From positions 11,746,463-11,810,462 of the forward strand of contig CM070514.1 in NCBI GenBank assembly GCA_036346375.1: a stretch of 64,000 bases of DNA, read 5' to 3'. Shown here piece after piece: positions 47,336 to 59,551 of the stretch. This DNA is from Guadua angustifolia. Lineage: Eukaryota > Streptophyta > Magnoliopsida > Poales > Poaceae. The number at the start of each line of letters is the position of its first letter. Positions within the stretch are counted from its first letter, which is position 1. The translations under genes were made by a program, and so were the position numbers. The notes under the pieces were generated by a model. That model did no database searches and was not told the origin of the DNA. It saw only the letters and a list, made by a program, of their open reading frames with translations.

Positions 47336-50300
47336 TCCCCTGGATCAGTACTCCGTTCTAAGGTCGGATGTTCTGGGGTTAAGCTACTAATAAGAGGAGT
47401 AGAGTTCCTAGCGAACCTTATTATATTAGATACCCAAACCCTGGATGTTATCCTGGGAATGGATTGGTTGACCAAACATAAAATCAGATTAGGCTCGAGT
47501 CGGAGAGTTGTGTCTATTGAGAGCCCTGAAGGTAGGAAAGTGGAATTTCAAGCAATAGCAGTTCGAGAAGGGCAGATGTTAGTGAACAATTTGGAAGCCG
47601 TCAGTATAAGAGATGTACCAGTGGTCAGTGAATACCCAGATGTTTTTCCCGAGGAATTACCAGGAATGCCACCGGACAGAGACATAGAGTTCGTAATTGA
47701 CTTAGTACCAGGGACAGCACCAATAGCAAAGAGACCATATCGGATGTCCACCAAAGAGTTGGTAGAAATGAAAAAGCAAATTGAAGAGTTATTGGAAAAA
47801 GGATTCATCAGACCAAGCTCGTCGCCTTGGGGAGCACCGGTCCTATTCGTTAAGAAGAAAGACGGAAGTTTTCGAATGTGCATAGATTATCGTGCACTTA
47901 ACGAAGTGACGATAAAGAATAAATACCCATTACCCCGGATAGATGATCTTTTCGATCAACTAAGAGGAGCGGGAGTATTTTCCAAAATCGACCTCAGGTC
48001 AGGATATCACCAGTTGAAAATCAAGACAGAGGACATACCCAAGACCGCGTTTTCTTCAAGATATGGGCACTACGAGTTCACCGTTATGTCATTCGGGTTG
48101 ACAAATGCGCCTGCTTACTTTATGAACTTAATGAACAAAGTATTTATGGAATACTTAGACAAATTTGTGGTCGAATTCATAGATGATATTCTGGTTTATT
48201 CAAGGATGGATGAAGAGCACGCCCAACATTTGAGATTAGTGCTGGAGAAACTAAGAGAGCAACAGTTGTATGCGAAATTCAGTAAGTGCGATTTCTGGAA
48301 GAGTAAGGTAGATTTCTTAGGGCATGTCATGACTGCCGAAGGAATCGCAGTAGACCCAAGCAAGGTTGAGACAGTACTGCATTGGGAGTCGCCAAAGACA
48401 GTTTCGCAAGTTCGGAGTTTTCTTGGAATGGCTGGTTATTACCGCCGATTCATAGAAGGGTTTTCCACAATTGCTAAGCCAATTACGCAATTATTGAAGA
48501 AGGAAAAGAAGTTTGTTTGGACACCAGGTTGCGAGAAAAGTTTTCAAGAATTGAAGAAAAGACTGACATCAGCACCAGTGTTAGTTCAGCCGGATGTGCA
48601 CCAGAGTTTTGATATCTATTGCGATGCATCACGCCAAGGACTTGGATGCGTGTTGATGCAAAATGGAAGGGTAGTAGCCTATGCATCAAGGCAATTAAGG
48701 CCACATGAAGGGAATTACCCAACGCACGATCTAGAATTAGCAGCTGTAGTGCATGCCCTGAAGATATGGCGTCACTATCTTATCGGCAATAAATGTGAGG
48801 TGTATACAGATCATAAGAGCCTTAAATACATTTTCACCCAATCTGATCTGAACATGAGACAAAGGAGATGGTTGGAACTGATCAAGGATTACAACATGGG
48901 TATCCATTATCATCCCGGCAAGGCCAATGTAGTGGCTGATGCCTTGAGTCGAAAAGGTCATAGTCAGAATGCGATCGAGGAAGAAAGCCAGGAAGAATTG
49001 TGCAAGGACCTTCAGAAATTGAAATTGGAAGTTGTTCCGGAAGGATTCGTGGCCGCGTTAGAGGTAAAGCCTATCTTGGAAGACCAGATTAGAGAAGGTC
49101 AGAAGAATGATGAGAAAATCAAGCGAATCAAAGCCAAGATGGAAGGAGGACAAGCGAAAGACTTTAAGCTGGACGAACAAGGCACGTTGTGGATGAAAGA
49201 GCGTATTTGTGTACCTAACAAAAAGGAGCTGAAGCAGTTAATATTGGAGGAAGCCCATGACTCCAAGTATTCGATTCACCCGGGAAGTGCGAAAATGTAT
49301 CAAGATTTAAAAGAAAGGTTCTGGTGGCCAAATATGAAGAGAGAGGTAGCTGAGCATGTAGCCCTATGTGATGTATGTTAGCGAGTCAAAGCTATGCATC
49401 AGAGACCGGCAGGACTGCTACAACCGTTAAAAATACCGGAGTGGAAATGGGAAGAAATCGGGATGGATTTCATTACCGGACTACCAAGGACGCAAGGGGG
49501 TTACGACTCCATATGGGTCATCGTGGACCGATTGACAAAAGTCGCACACTTCATACCAGTAAAATCCACCTATTCAGGAGATAAGTTAGCCGAGCTATAC
49601 ATGGCAAGGATCGTTTGCTTACATGGAGTGCCAAGGAAGATAGTATCGGACAGAGGTACCCAATTTACCTCAAGATTTTGGGATAAATTGCATACCAGCA
49701 ATGGGCACCCGTTTGAACTTCAATCTGACTTATCACCCATGCAGCGGATGGATGATGAAAGAGTCAATCAAATATTAGAAGATATGTTAAGAGCCTGTGT
49801 ATTGGCATATACATCAACTTGGGATAAATGTTTGCCGTATGCGGAATTCAGTTACAACAATAGCTATCAGGCAAGTCTTCAGATGTCACCCTTTGAAGCA
49901 TTGTATGGTCGACCTTGTAGGACGCCGTTAAATTGGAATGAGATGGGTGAGCGTCGTGTCTTCGGACCAGACATACTCCAAGAAGCCGAAAAGCAAATAA
50001 CACTAATCAGAGAAAGGTTAAAGATCGCACAGTCAAGGCAGAAGAGTTATGCGGACACCCGCCGGAGAGATTTGAGCTTCGAGCCCGAAGAATATGTGTA
50101 TCTCCGAGTTACGCCTCTTAAAGGAGTCCAGAGGTTTCACAAAAAGGGAAAACTTGCACCAAGATATGTAGGGCCGTTCAAGATTGTAAGTCGTAAGGGT
50201 GAGGTTGCGTATCAACTAGAGTTACCGCAGTCATTAGCAGGAGTACACAATGTCTTTCATGTATCACAACTCAAGAAGTGTCTTCGAGTTCCTGAAGAAC

Positions 50301-50506
50301 AGACATCACTGGAAGAAGTTGAACTACGGGAAGACTTGACTTACAAAGAACAACCAATAAAAATTCTGGATACAGTGGATCGGAAAACAAGGAGCAAAAC
50401 AACTCGTTTCTGCAGAGTTCAGTGGAGCAACCACACAGAAAGTGAGGCCACCTGGGAAAGAGAGGAAGATCTGAAAAAGGAATTTCCAAACCTGTTCTCT
50501 AGTTAA
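47336..50506 (+). pseudogene. chromovirus pol: RT, RNase H, integrase, chromodomain
   Basis: In the same frame as gag, after the TAA at 47333-47335: end of protease (VILGMDWL), RT with FIDDILVYS (catalytic Asp pair at 48182-48187), RNase H (FDIYCDASRQGLG, YTDHKSL), then the integrase HHCC domain ending CDVC at 49378. An in-frame TAG follows at 49379-49381; the comparable codon in relatives is CAG, so this looks like a C-to-T change. The integrase core keeps GMDFITG, VSDRGTQF and ERVNQILED, but the segment before the catalytic Glu (near 49700-49760) is badly degraded. A chromodomain lies at about 50350-50500. The stops and degraded core make it inactive. Confidence 0.9.
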
Positions 50507-50531
50507 GCTTCGAATCTCGGGGACGAGATTC

Positions 50532-50549
50532 TGTTAAGGGGGGTAGGTT
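50532..50549 (+). other. polypurine tract
   Basis: The string ttaaggggggtagg immediately precedes the 3' LTR start at 50550. It would prime plus-strand DNA synthesis. Confidence 0.8.
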
Positions 50550-53500
50550 TGTAACGTCCCAAAATTTGCCTAGATTTAATTTTTGGAGTCTTTAAAATTT
50601 TTATGAATTAATCAACCCTTATTTGCATTTAATTTCATTTAATTGGATTTATCTGATTTTTGGGAATTTATTTGGAATTATTTGAGTTTTATTGAATTTA
50701 TCTTCTCTTGAATAATTAAATATCAGAAAAAGTAGTTATCAAAAATAAATGAAAACATTTTATTTAGGCTCAAAATGCCTTGAAATATTTTCCAGAATTT
50801 TTCTAGAATTTTTCGAGCATTTTTAGTGCCCTAATCATTTACTTTGAATTATCGGATTTATTTTTATTGAGAAAATTTGAGTAATTGTTAGCTCTGATGT
50901 CGGGCCGAGCCCAACACCTGTCTTGATCTTGAAACCCTAATCGCCGCCCATCCTCCACCGTCGGATCTGGATCGAATGGCTGCGATTGAATACCGTTTCG
51001 CCGAAGCTGAGGATCAATCGTGACCATTGGATCGCGATCGGACGGTCGATGTATCGCTTTCGATCTCGGGGCGGCACCGCGGCACCGCCGTCGCCGGTAG
51101 GGGGCCAAAGATCTTGTCAGGGATTGTGTGCGTGCCTCGAGGCATGTCCGAGCTGATAAAATACCCCTCCGTGCTCAGCACTTCCTTCCGCTCCTTTTGC
51201 CTCTTCTCCCCGCTCTGAGTCACCGTAAGCGCGCTAGACTTCATAGTAGTAGCCACTCTCCTCGCCTCGGTTTTCCTTGCGTTTACGCGCCGTCGCCATT
51301 CCCGTCGCCGCGGGACCCTCGCCGAAGTTCCTGCGTCGCACTGCTTTCAGGTGGAGTTACTTCTTCCGACCAGGAGACGCCAGAACACCTCAAGCCACTT
51401 CATCTTCTTCAACTCCGTGACGAGCACCACCGTTCTTCTTCGACGCCTCGCGACTCACCTCGACCATCGGTTCTCATCGGACGGCGAGGTAGCGCCACGC
51501 TTCTCCCGTAGGGTTCGTTTAAAATGCACCAGTAGATCTTGTCCGTTAGATCTTGATCGTGCGGCTCGGATTAAGCCGCGTAGGCTTAGGAATAGTGAAC
51601 CACTTGGTTAACCGTAGCCGCAGATCTCCAATCCAACCGCTCCTGTTGAGCCACGTAGGCTATCACGGCGGAAGGCTTCGATAACGACCGACCGTTGGAT
51701 TTAAATCCAACGGCCGGGAAGAAATGCACTGCGTGGCGGTATGCTTCCTCGCCGCGTGTCTGTCGCTGAGTGGTCCAGGCTCTGTTCCCGTGGGGCCCAC
51801 ATGTTAGTGCGATGACCCCGGGAGTGCTGACGTCAGCATGACGTCATCCGGGCCCACTTGTCGGTGACCGTGGGTGACGTGGAGGCCTCTGGTGCCGACA
51901 CGTGTCACCGAGTGGGGATTTATCCGGATTTTCAGTAGAAAAATAAATCATTTAATTCGGTTATTCTTTATTTGAATTTTAGCAAATTTAAAAATGCCTT
52001 AACTTTTGCATTTTAACTCGGAATTGAGTGATTCCAGTGCCCAAAAATTTGTAAAAATGTAAACTAATTAATGGTGATTTTTATTTTATTTTTGGAATTA
52101 ATATTGCTGTCTGTATTGCATATTTATTGTGTGCTTGCTTGTACCGATTAGACTCCGAGTTGCTGGAATTCACCGAGGGAGTATTCGAAGACCCATCGCA
52201 GACCTCGGACCAGAACCAACAGCTTTTTGAAGCAAGTCATGCTTTGACCATTTTGCACCTAGTTGTCAAAGTATATTTTGATTTTCATATTGCATGCTAT
52301 ACTAAATACAAATGCTATTGATTAAATTGGGAAAAGGTAGTTAAAAGCCAAACTTGTTTATGCCACCTTGATTATAATGTATATATGCCCTGAAAACCTT
52401 GTCACCTTAAGATGACCATTTATGTTGGTTGCTATATAGATGCCAACACGGGAGGCAAGACCGTGATTAGTCGCTTAGCCCGCTTATATGCGTTGAATGT
52501 CTTTCAAATTGCAAACAAATGTTGACTAAACAATTATGGAACGCATTTTGAAGTAATGTGATGATGTCATGAAATGGAATTGAGGGTAGCGACCTGTGTG
52601 GTTCTACTCATACAATGAAGTGGGCATTGGCATGTGTTGCAATAATGCAAAACTGGGTGGGAAATGATTTGGACCGGGGCAAGTGGCAAGAGGGCTTCGT
52701 GCCAGGTGGGCCTGTGTGGCAACGGGTTGTATGAAAGATTGTGAAGGCCGTGTGCCGAGAAGTATAAAATGGTTGTCTTGCCCGGGACAGCTAAGGACTT
52801 AACCTTGTGAGCCTTTGAACTGAGTTCCGTGTACAACCACTTGTCCGGTATGGAACGGACCTAGTTAAGTAGCTTTCTAACATCTTTCCTTTGAAACCTC
52901 GGGGTGACGGTGCACACTAGTGCAACTGTAGGGGAAGCGTACCTGTGCTACGGCTTGGTACCCATTCAACGGTACTTGCTCTGTCTAAACTTGACTCTGA
53001 GTGAGGGAAGTGTTAGAAGGAATATCGGAGGGTTCATCGGTTAAATGTTAGTCTCTGAAAGACTCTGTTGCAATCAATCGCTTTGTGGTGGCGATTGTAT
53101 CCTATGGGTAAAGTGTCTGACCTCTGCAGAGTGTGTGTGTGTGAATCTATTGAATAGCCGTGTCATGATCTTGGACATTGCTTTCGGTGATTCTGATCAA
53201 GGGTTAGATTTTCAAAATAAAAATGTGGAATGGGCGGCTGTGTGCCAAAAACCGATAAATGGACTTAGGGCTGTGTGCCAAACCCTTGGAAAAGAATTGA
53301 GAAATTAATTATTATATTGGTTTTACTGCTTTTAATCTAATAGGATTACCTATTTAAAGAAATGCTGCTTTGAGCAAAATAACCGATTAAGCCTTTCCCT
53401 TGGAATAAGCCATGCATGTAGTATTAGACCTGCATTGTGCATGACTTGTTGAGTATGTTGTATACTCACCCTTGCATCGACAAAAACCTCGGAAGATGAA

Positions 53501-53833
53501 GCCGTGCTAGCTTGGGAGGAGGAGTTAAATCGAAGGCCAAGAGGACTAAGGGTTGAGCCGCACTCGAGAGCTTTGTGGTTATGAAGGGTTCCTTGTTTTA
53601 CTTTTGCTTCGTGATAAACTTGTGCTACTCGATTTTTATCGCCTGCGTGTTAATTATTGTAAGGTGACCATAAGGTCATGTAACTCGATTATACTATGCT
53701 TGAAGTACTTTATTATCTATTTCCGCTGAGTATGATTGTGGTACTTCAACCTGTTATCCTGTGTGTACTAGCGTGATCCTGGACTAGTACAGAATACACA
53801 GAGTGTCCGAATCCGTGAATTCGGAGCACGACA
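50550..53833 (+). repeat. chromovirus 3' LTR
   Basis: This 3284 bp LTR matches the 5' LTR throughout, with scattered substitutions and many one- to few-base indels, especially in the GC-rich part (51050-51900). It lacks the solo LTR and therefore shows the uninterrupted LTR structure. Confidence 0.92.
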
Positions 53834-54899
53834 TTGACTCAAGCCATGTTCGATCATCTCAAGAAGAACTCTTAAGAGAATGATCTTGGTTATACACAAC
53901 ACATTCCAAGTTCATCTCAATTGCAATGAGAAGCCGTCTTGTGAATGTGAGGTGTTGAGTCTAATGCGCACAAAAAGTGTCAATTTTGCTTCACTTTCAT
54001 TTTAGCATTTTGATTGTTAAGCTAGTGAAGGACTCAAGTATGGATCAAACAAGATTCACCCAAGTTGCTATAGGGACTCTAGAGAATTCCAGAATTTCAC
54101 AAATCATGGCAAATACACCTAGGAAGAAACTTAGCAAGTTTTGAGTTTGAATAAGAGAAGAAACGCAAAATGTTTTATCTAGTTTTTCTTTTAAAGCTTA
54201 TTTTTCAATTTTGCAAGATTAGCAAGATAAATGAACTTGGACATATCTAAGCAAGTAATTTTCTTCATAATATAGCATGGTGTATAAAATGAAATATGGA
54301 TCATTTGCATAATAGACAAAGCTTAAAAAATGGAAATCAAGTCTATATGCAATGCATGAGATAGATTCTTAAACTCCCCCTCAACATGTGATTCAATTTT
54401 AAGCACAAATCTAATTCAAATTGAGTTATTAGCAAGATTAAGCTCAAGAATGGTCGAAAAGAACTCAATTAAAACCAGAAACATAGAATGTAGGAAAGAA
54501 GTCAAGAAACTACGAACTGGGTGGCTATAGAGCATATAAAAGATGGTAGAGAACACTACGGCTCAGACTCGTTCTCATCTTCACTAATGACTAACATAGG
54601 AAAGCTGCCTCTAGATCCCAAACTAAGGAGTGCACATAGACCCTGTCTACCCAGGGGGCCCAACACCTGCTAGACTTATAAGACTGTGAGGAAACTCAAC
54701 CTAGAAAGAAGAGAGAACAGCTAATTAAGCATGATAGCAACCTAAAACACAAGATGAGAGGTCCATGCAAAGCATGCTAGAAGTCTAAGTGAAGTGAACT
54801 CATAACTCTAAGGAATAAAACCCATAAGCACCTAGAGCAATACAAAAGAAAGGAAAAGCTGAAATAAAATATAATACATAATATACAAATCAGCTCCCC
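53834..54899 (-). mobile_element. Sirevirus 3' untranslated internal region
   Basis: Non-coding region between the pol stop and the 3' LTR of the minus-strand Sirevirus, continuing at 37620-38345 across the chromovirus insertion. Fragments at 1-925 and 23917-25401 are related copies. Confidence 0.8.
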
Positions 54900-56395
54900 C
54901 TCACAGAAGGCTGTAAGGGCACACAACTCCAAGCTCACTCCTGAAGGCAACAAACCTAGAGCTATTCAAAGGCTTGGTAAAGATATCGGCCAACTGGTGG
55001 TCACCCTCTACGAACTGGAGCACTATATCTCCTTTCTCCACATGGTCTCTAAGGAAGTGATATCTAACATCAATGTGCTTGGTCCGAGAATGCTGCACTG
55101 GGTTCTTTGAAATGCAGATAGCAGAAGTGTTATCATAGAAAAGTGGAACACTCTCTATCTCTAACCCAAAGTCCCGCAAGGTTGATCTCATCTAGAGCAC
55201 ACAGCTCAAAGAATCGGTTGCAAACAACATAGTCGGCCTCAGCGGTGGACTATGCGACTCCGGACTGCTTCTTAGATGACCAAGAAACAAGAGAAGTGTC
55301 AATGAATTGCAAGTGCCAGAAGTGCTCTTCCTATCTATCCTACAGCCAGCAAGGTCAGCATCGAAAAAGGCTCTAAGGGATAGACAAGAAGAAGAAGAGT
55401 ACTAGATACCATAATCAATGGTAGCTCGATGGTACCTAAAGATGCGCTTCACCGCTTGGCGATGAGAGACGCGAGGAGAAGCCTGAAAGCGAGCGCACAT
55501 ACACACAGCAAAGTGTATGTCCGGCTGCGAGGCAGTAAGATAAAAGAGAGAGCCAATTATGCTCCGAAACTCCTTTTGATCAGTAGGCTCACCATCCTCA
55601 TCGGGCTCGAGGACAGCAGTGGTGGCCATAGGAGTCATCACAGGCTTTCCATCAAACATATCAAACCACCTCAGGAGGTCCCGAGTGTACTTACCTTAGT
55701 GCAGGAAAGTGTCCTCTCTGAGTCTGTTTGATTTGGAAGCTGAGGAAGTAGCTCAACTCACCCATCATACTCATCTCAAATTCTGTGCTCATCACCTCAG
55801 AAAAATGAGACACAAGAGATTGAGATGAGCCACCAAAAATAATATCATCCACATAAATCTGGACGAGAAGGAAATGAGAATCCTGGTGTCTGATGAATAG
55901 AGTTTTGTCTACTATACCCATTTTGAAACCATGACTGAGAAGATAGGACTTAAGCCTCTCATACCAAGCTCTAGGGGCCTGCTTAAGTCCGTACAAGGCT
56001 TTGGAAAGCTTGTAGACATGGTTCGGGTATTTGGAGTTTTCAAATCCTGGAGGTTACTTGACATACACCTCTTCCTCAATGAAGCCATTGAGGAATGCAC
56101 TATTGACATCCATTTGATAGAGCTTGAAGTCCTGGAATGCAGAGAATGCAAGCAGGATTCTAATCGCCTCTAGTCTAGCTATAGGGGCAAAGGTCTCCTC
56201 AAAGTAAAGACCCTCAACCTGAGTGAAGCCCTGTGCAACTAGCCTAGCCTTGTTGCGAATGACAACCCCATCCTCACTCTGCTTGTTTTTGAACACCCAC
56301 TTGGTCCTAATGACATTATGACCAGATGGGGGCTCTACAAGCTGCTAGACTTTGCTCGTCTCAAAGTTTTCCAGTTCCTCATGCATAACATTAAT
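54900..56395 (-). pseudogene. Sirevirus reverse transcriptase and RNase H
   Basis: Reading the minus strand from high to low coordinates: RT N-terminal part (NKARLVAQGFTQVEG, YQMDVNSAFLNG), then MYGLKQAPRAWYERL and the active-site string IYVDDIIFG near 55840-55860. RNase H follows (GSLFYLTASQPDI, FYDNTSAICISKNP, HIDVRYHFLRDHVEKG, LADIFTKPL) and ends at the stop at 54900. Several stops and frameshifts (near 55200-55400, 55660-55690, 56000-56050) split it into pieces. RT copies element RNA into DNA and RNase H removes the template; this copy cannot do so. Confidence 0.9.
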
Positions 56396-58077
56396 TCATG
56401 ATTCATTGGATAATGCATGAGTAACATTCTTTGGCTCAAAAGAGTCAACAAAGGCAGAGTGAAGACATAAAGAAGATAAGCCTGATTTTAAGCGCGTAAC
56501 ATGCTCAAATAGATCACCAATGATCTGCTCAGGTGGATGAGAACGCTGAATGTGACGAGGAGGACCAGAAACAAAAGTGGCCTCTACCTCTTGAGCAGAA
56601 GAGGAAGGAAAAGAGCCACTCACTGAAGGAGAGTTTGAAGGTAAAGGCTGATCTCCCTGAGGTGCAGAAATGGAAACAGGAGGCACCTCAGGTGTGGAGG
56701 AGACTGGATCAGGTGGAACATCATCATCTCCATCATCCTCATCCTCTACAAAGATTGTCTCGGAGGGATAAGAAGAGCTTGAAATATCAGGTCTAGCTCC
56801 TGGGCTAGCCTCATCAAAGGTCACGTCACAGGTCTCTATGATCCTATTCGCGTCACAACTCCAGACCCTATAGCTACGAGAAGAAGTCGAGTAATCCAGA
56901 AAAATACCATTAGAAGAATGAGACCCAAACTTATCTAGGTTACCAGATTTCAAGATAAAACACTTGCAACCAAATACGTGAAAATGAGAGACATTGGTCT
57001 TTCGCCCATACCTCAACTCATAAGAAGTACGATGCAAATGTGCTCTCAAGAAAACGCGATTGGAAACATGACAAGCAGTAGCTATAGCCTCATTCAAAAA
57101 CTTTACAGAGTCTTGTACTCATCTAGCATCATCCTGGCCATCTCAACTAGGGTCCTGTTCTTCCTTTCCACTACGCCATTTTGCTGAGGGGCGTAGGGAG
57201 AAGAGAACTAATGCTCTAAATCAGACTCCACACAGAAACTCTCAATGTAGGAATTCTTGAACTCGGTGCCATTATCACTGCGTATAGCTCGTAATGCACC
57301 TGGGAGCTCAATAGACAACCTACTAACCAATCCCCTGAAGTGAGAAAAAGTCTTATCCTTCGAGGCCTTGAAAAATATCCAAGAATACCTCAAAAAATTA
57401 TCAACAATGACAAGGACATACCACTTCCCTCCTGCTGACTGCACTCTAGTTGGACCAACAGTGTTCATATGTAAAAGCTGTCCTGGTGCATCAGTCATCA
57501 GTACGGTGACTGGAGGGTGAGAAGTAGTAACCATCTTGTTATGTCGGTAGGGAGAGCAAACTAAGTCTTTGACCATCTTGAGTTTGGGCAAATCACAAAT
57601 AAGATCGTGGCTACTAACTCTGGTCAAATGATCAAAACCAATGTGACCAAATCTCCTATGCCAGAAGGAGAGATCACGGGACTCAGAAACAATCAAACAC
57701 CGAAGAGAGTCTCCAGAGGAAACAGAAAAATCAGCACGAAAGACTCTCCCAAATCTAGAATTCCCACAAACTAACTCCCCTGATGAATTAAGGATTCTAC
57801 AAGCATTACTCTTAAAGCTTACCTCGAAAGAGTCATCGATATGCTGAGAAACAGAAAGCAAATTATATTGTAGCTTACTCACTAAAGCAATATCCTTAAG
57901 AATAAAATTTTCATTAATGCAGACGGTACCTTTAGCAATGACTCTACCTGAAGAAGCATCCCCAAAAGTGATCAACTCATCACCGGGGGCTCGGACTAGG
58001 GAAGAGAACCAACGAGTGTCTTCGGTCATATGGCAAGAACAATCGGAGTCAACAATCCAAACATCCCCCTTTTCCAT
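56396..58077 (-). pseudogene. Sirevirus protease and integrase
   Basis: From 58077 downwards: WIVDSDCSCHMT marks the copia protease region, where the usual DSG-type triad is altered to DSD. The integrase zinc-binding part follows (FWHRRFGHIGFDHL, then a CxxxR motif where CxxC is usual), and the catalytic core (MNTVGPTRVQSAGGKWYVL, IRSDNGTEFKN). A stop near 57208 breaks it before the last catalytic residue; the rest continues from about 57097 with HLHRTSYELRYGRK, VFGCKCFILK and a long acidic, Pro/Ser-rich linker. Changes at the protease triad and zinc ligands support inactivity. Confidence 0.88.
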
Positions 58078-58717
58078 CCGACGAACCTGATCAAGTCAAA
58101 AGAGATAGATAAGACTTAGTACTAGGATAAAGTGAGGACCTAGGAACCCAATACTGAATCACACGACGTCTCAAAGTGCCAGCCATAGAGGAAGAAGACT
58201 GGACTCTAGTGTCTCTCTGACGCTCGACTCTCACAAGATCAGAAGAAGCAACTCTAGTAGAAGATGTAGGAGCTATCACTGGTTTGGCCCACCGTGGTGC
58301 AAAGGCCAGACCATCCCAACAAGGTTGCCTAAATCTCCTATCTGGAAACATCTCACGCCACTGATATCTACCTCGATGGAAAAAACGAGGAATATCAAGA
58401 GGACGGCGGAAAGACTAACCACGAGCAACTCGGGACTAAAATTAATGTAACGGCTTGAAAACGAGTCACGGGCCGCCCAAAAGCGGTGACTCTCTAACCA
58501 GTCTAGTAGCAGTGTGTGCCTTAGAAGCACTCAGAGTCTGGGGATGACTCTGAATACCCCTAAGAGCAGCAACACGCTCACGCCTCGTGATCTTGGTGCG
58601 CCTAAAATAAAAATCTACTAGGTGACCATCCTTCTTACAGAAGGTGCATGAATACTTCGCCTTACTAGGCGCGTAGTGGCGGGAGACGCACCCATACGCT
58701 CGAAGTCCCATGGACAA
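58078..58717 (-). pseudogene. Sirevirus gag, zinc-knuckle region
   Basis: This part contains CTFCKKDGHLVDFYFRR, a CCHC zinc knuckle whose last cysteine is replaced by tyrosine or phenylalanine, followed by a low-complexity spacer before the protease. Three overlapping frames are needed to read it, so there are at least two frameshifts. Confidence 0.75.
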
Positions 58718-59551
58718 CCCCAGCAGACCTAAACACAGTGGTACTCACCCTGAGAGCTACCACAATCTCTCCACTCTTGGATCCACGCACAATGGTAGGA
58801 GGATGAGTCCTAGCGTGCTCCAAGTAGTCAAATCCTAGACCCTGATTAAATCTGCTAATTTTTGATTGGTCTAGAATGAGATTTAGCTTCTTCTTACCTC
58901 CTACAAACTTCTTGAGAGTGCTTATGAGATACTCACACTCCCGGAAGAGAGAGGCACATGAAGAACAGGGGTGAGAGGAAGAAGAAGAACCAGAAAGAGA
59001 AGAACAATCACCAGCACGTGCATTTTTCTCCCTCAGCACGGCTGCCTCAATCTTGAGGTCCTGACAAGAAATGTAAGGTGCTTCTCTAATCCTATGGGCT
59101 TGATCTTCTAACTTGTTCCTAAGTTCGACTTGGATTTTATCCAAATCCCCCTCAATCACAGAACAATGCAAGCAACTCTTAAGTGACTTATCTAGTAAGT
59201 TCTTATCAAGTATGGCACACTTGACATTTAAAGCGTCATTGTCAAGTTTTAGTTGCTTACAGCCCTCACATGAGCTGACAGGGTCCTTAGAAGCATTCAT
59301 TTTAAGTTCATCGTTTCTAGAAGAAAGCTTCCTAAGGTGAACGCTCATGGCATCTATTTCAGCAAGTAACTTAGGGCAATTTTCACATGGAGTAGCATGA
59401 GCATGAAGAAAACTAGCATCTAGAGAGGAAATATCAACCGTACAAGTGCTAGCATTCTTCGACCTAAGACTTTCAAGTTCAGTTTGCACACTATCATGCA
59501 AAGTTCTTAGGTTCTCAAACTCCACAAGCAAAGCATCAAACAAAGAACAGT
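58665..59551 (-). pseudogene. Sirevirus gag, coiled-coil region with CxxC motifs
   Basis: An open frame of about 290 codons on the minus strand, mostly charged heptad-like coiled coil. It has four CxxC motifs (CENC, CEGC, CLHC, CSSC), each followed by a leucine-rich helical stretch, and a short Ser-rich spacer before CSSC. Such a long coiled-coil gag is characteristic of Sireviruses. The N-terminal capsid part is missing because the gypsy LTR at 59552 interrupts it, and the C-terminal end changes frame into the zinc-knuckle region. Confidence 0.8.

Larger units (their letters stand above)
38346..53833 (+). mobile_element. complete Ty3/gypsy chromovirus, TSD ttgac
   Basis: The 5' LTR (38346-44794, including a foreign insert) and 3' LTR (50550-53833) both begin tgtaacgtcccaaaatttgc; they end gcacaaca and gcacgaca. 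The 5 bp duplication ttgac is at 38341-38345 and 53834-53838. Between the LTRs are a Met-tRNA primer-binding site, a leader ORF remnant, gag, protease, RT, RNase H, integrase with a C-terminal chromodomain, and a polypurine tract. Long LTRs (~3.28 kb) with a chromodomain fit the plant chromovirus group (Tekay-like). Coding is broken by one frameshift and at least two stops. Confidence 0.93.
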
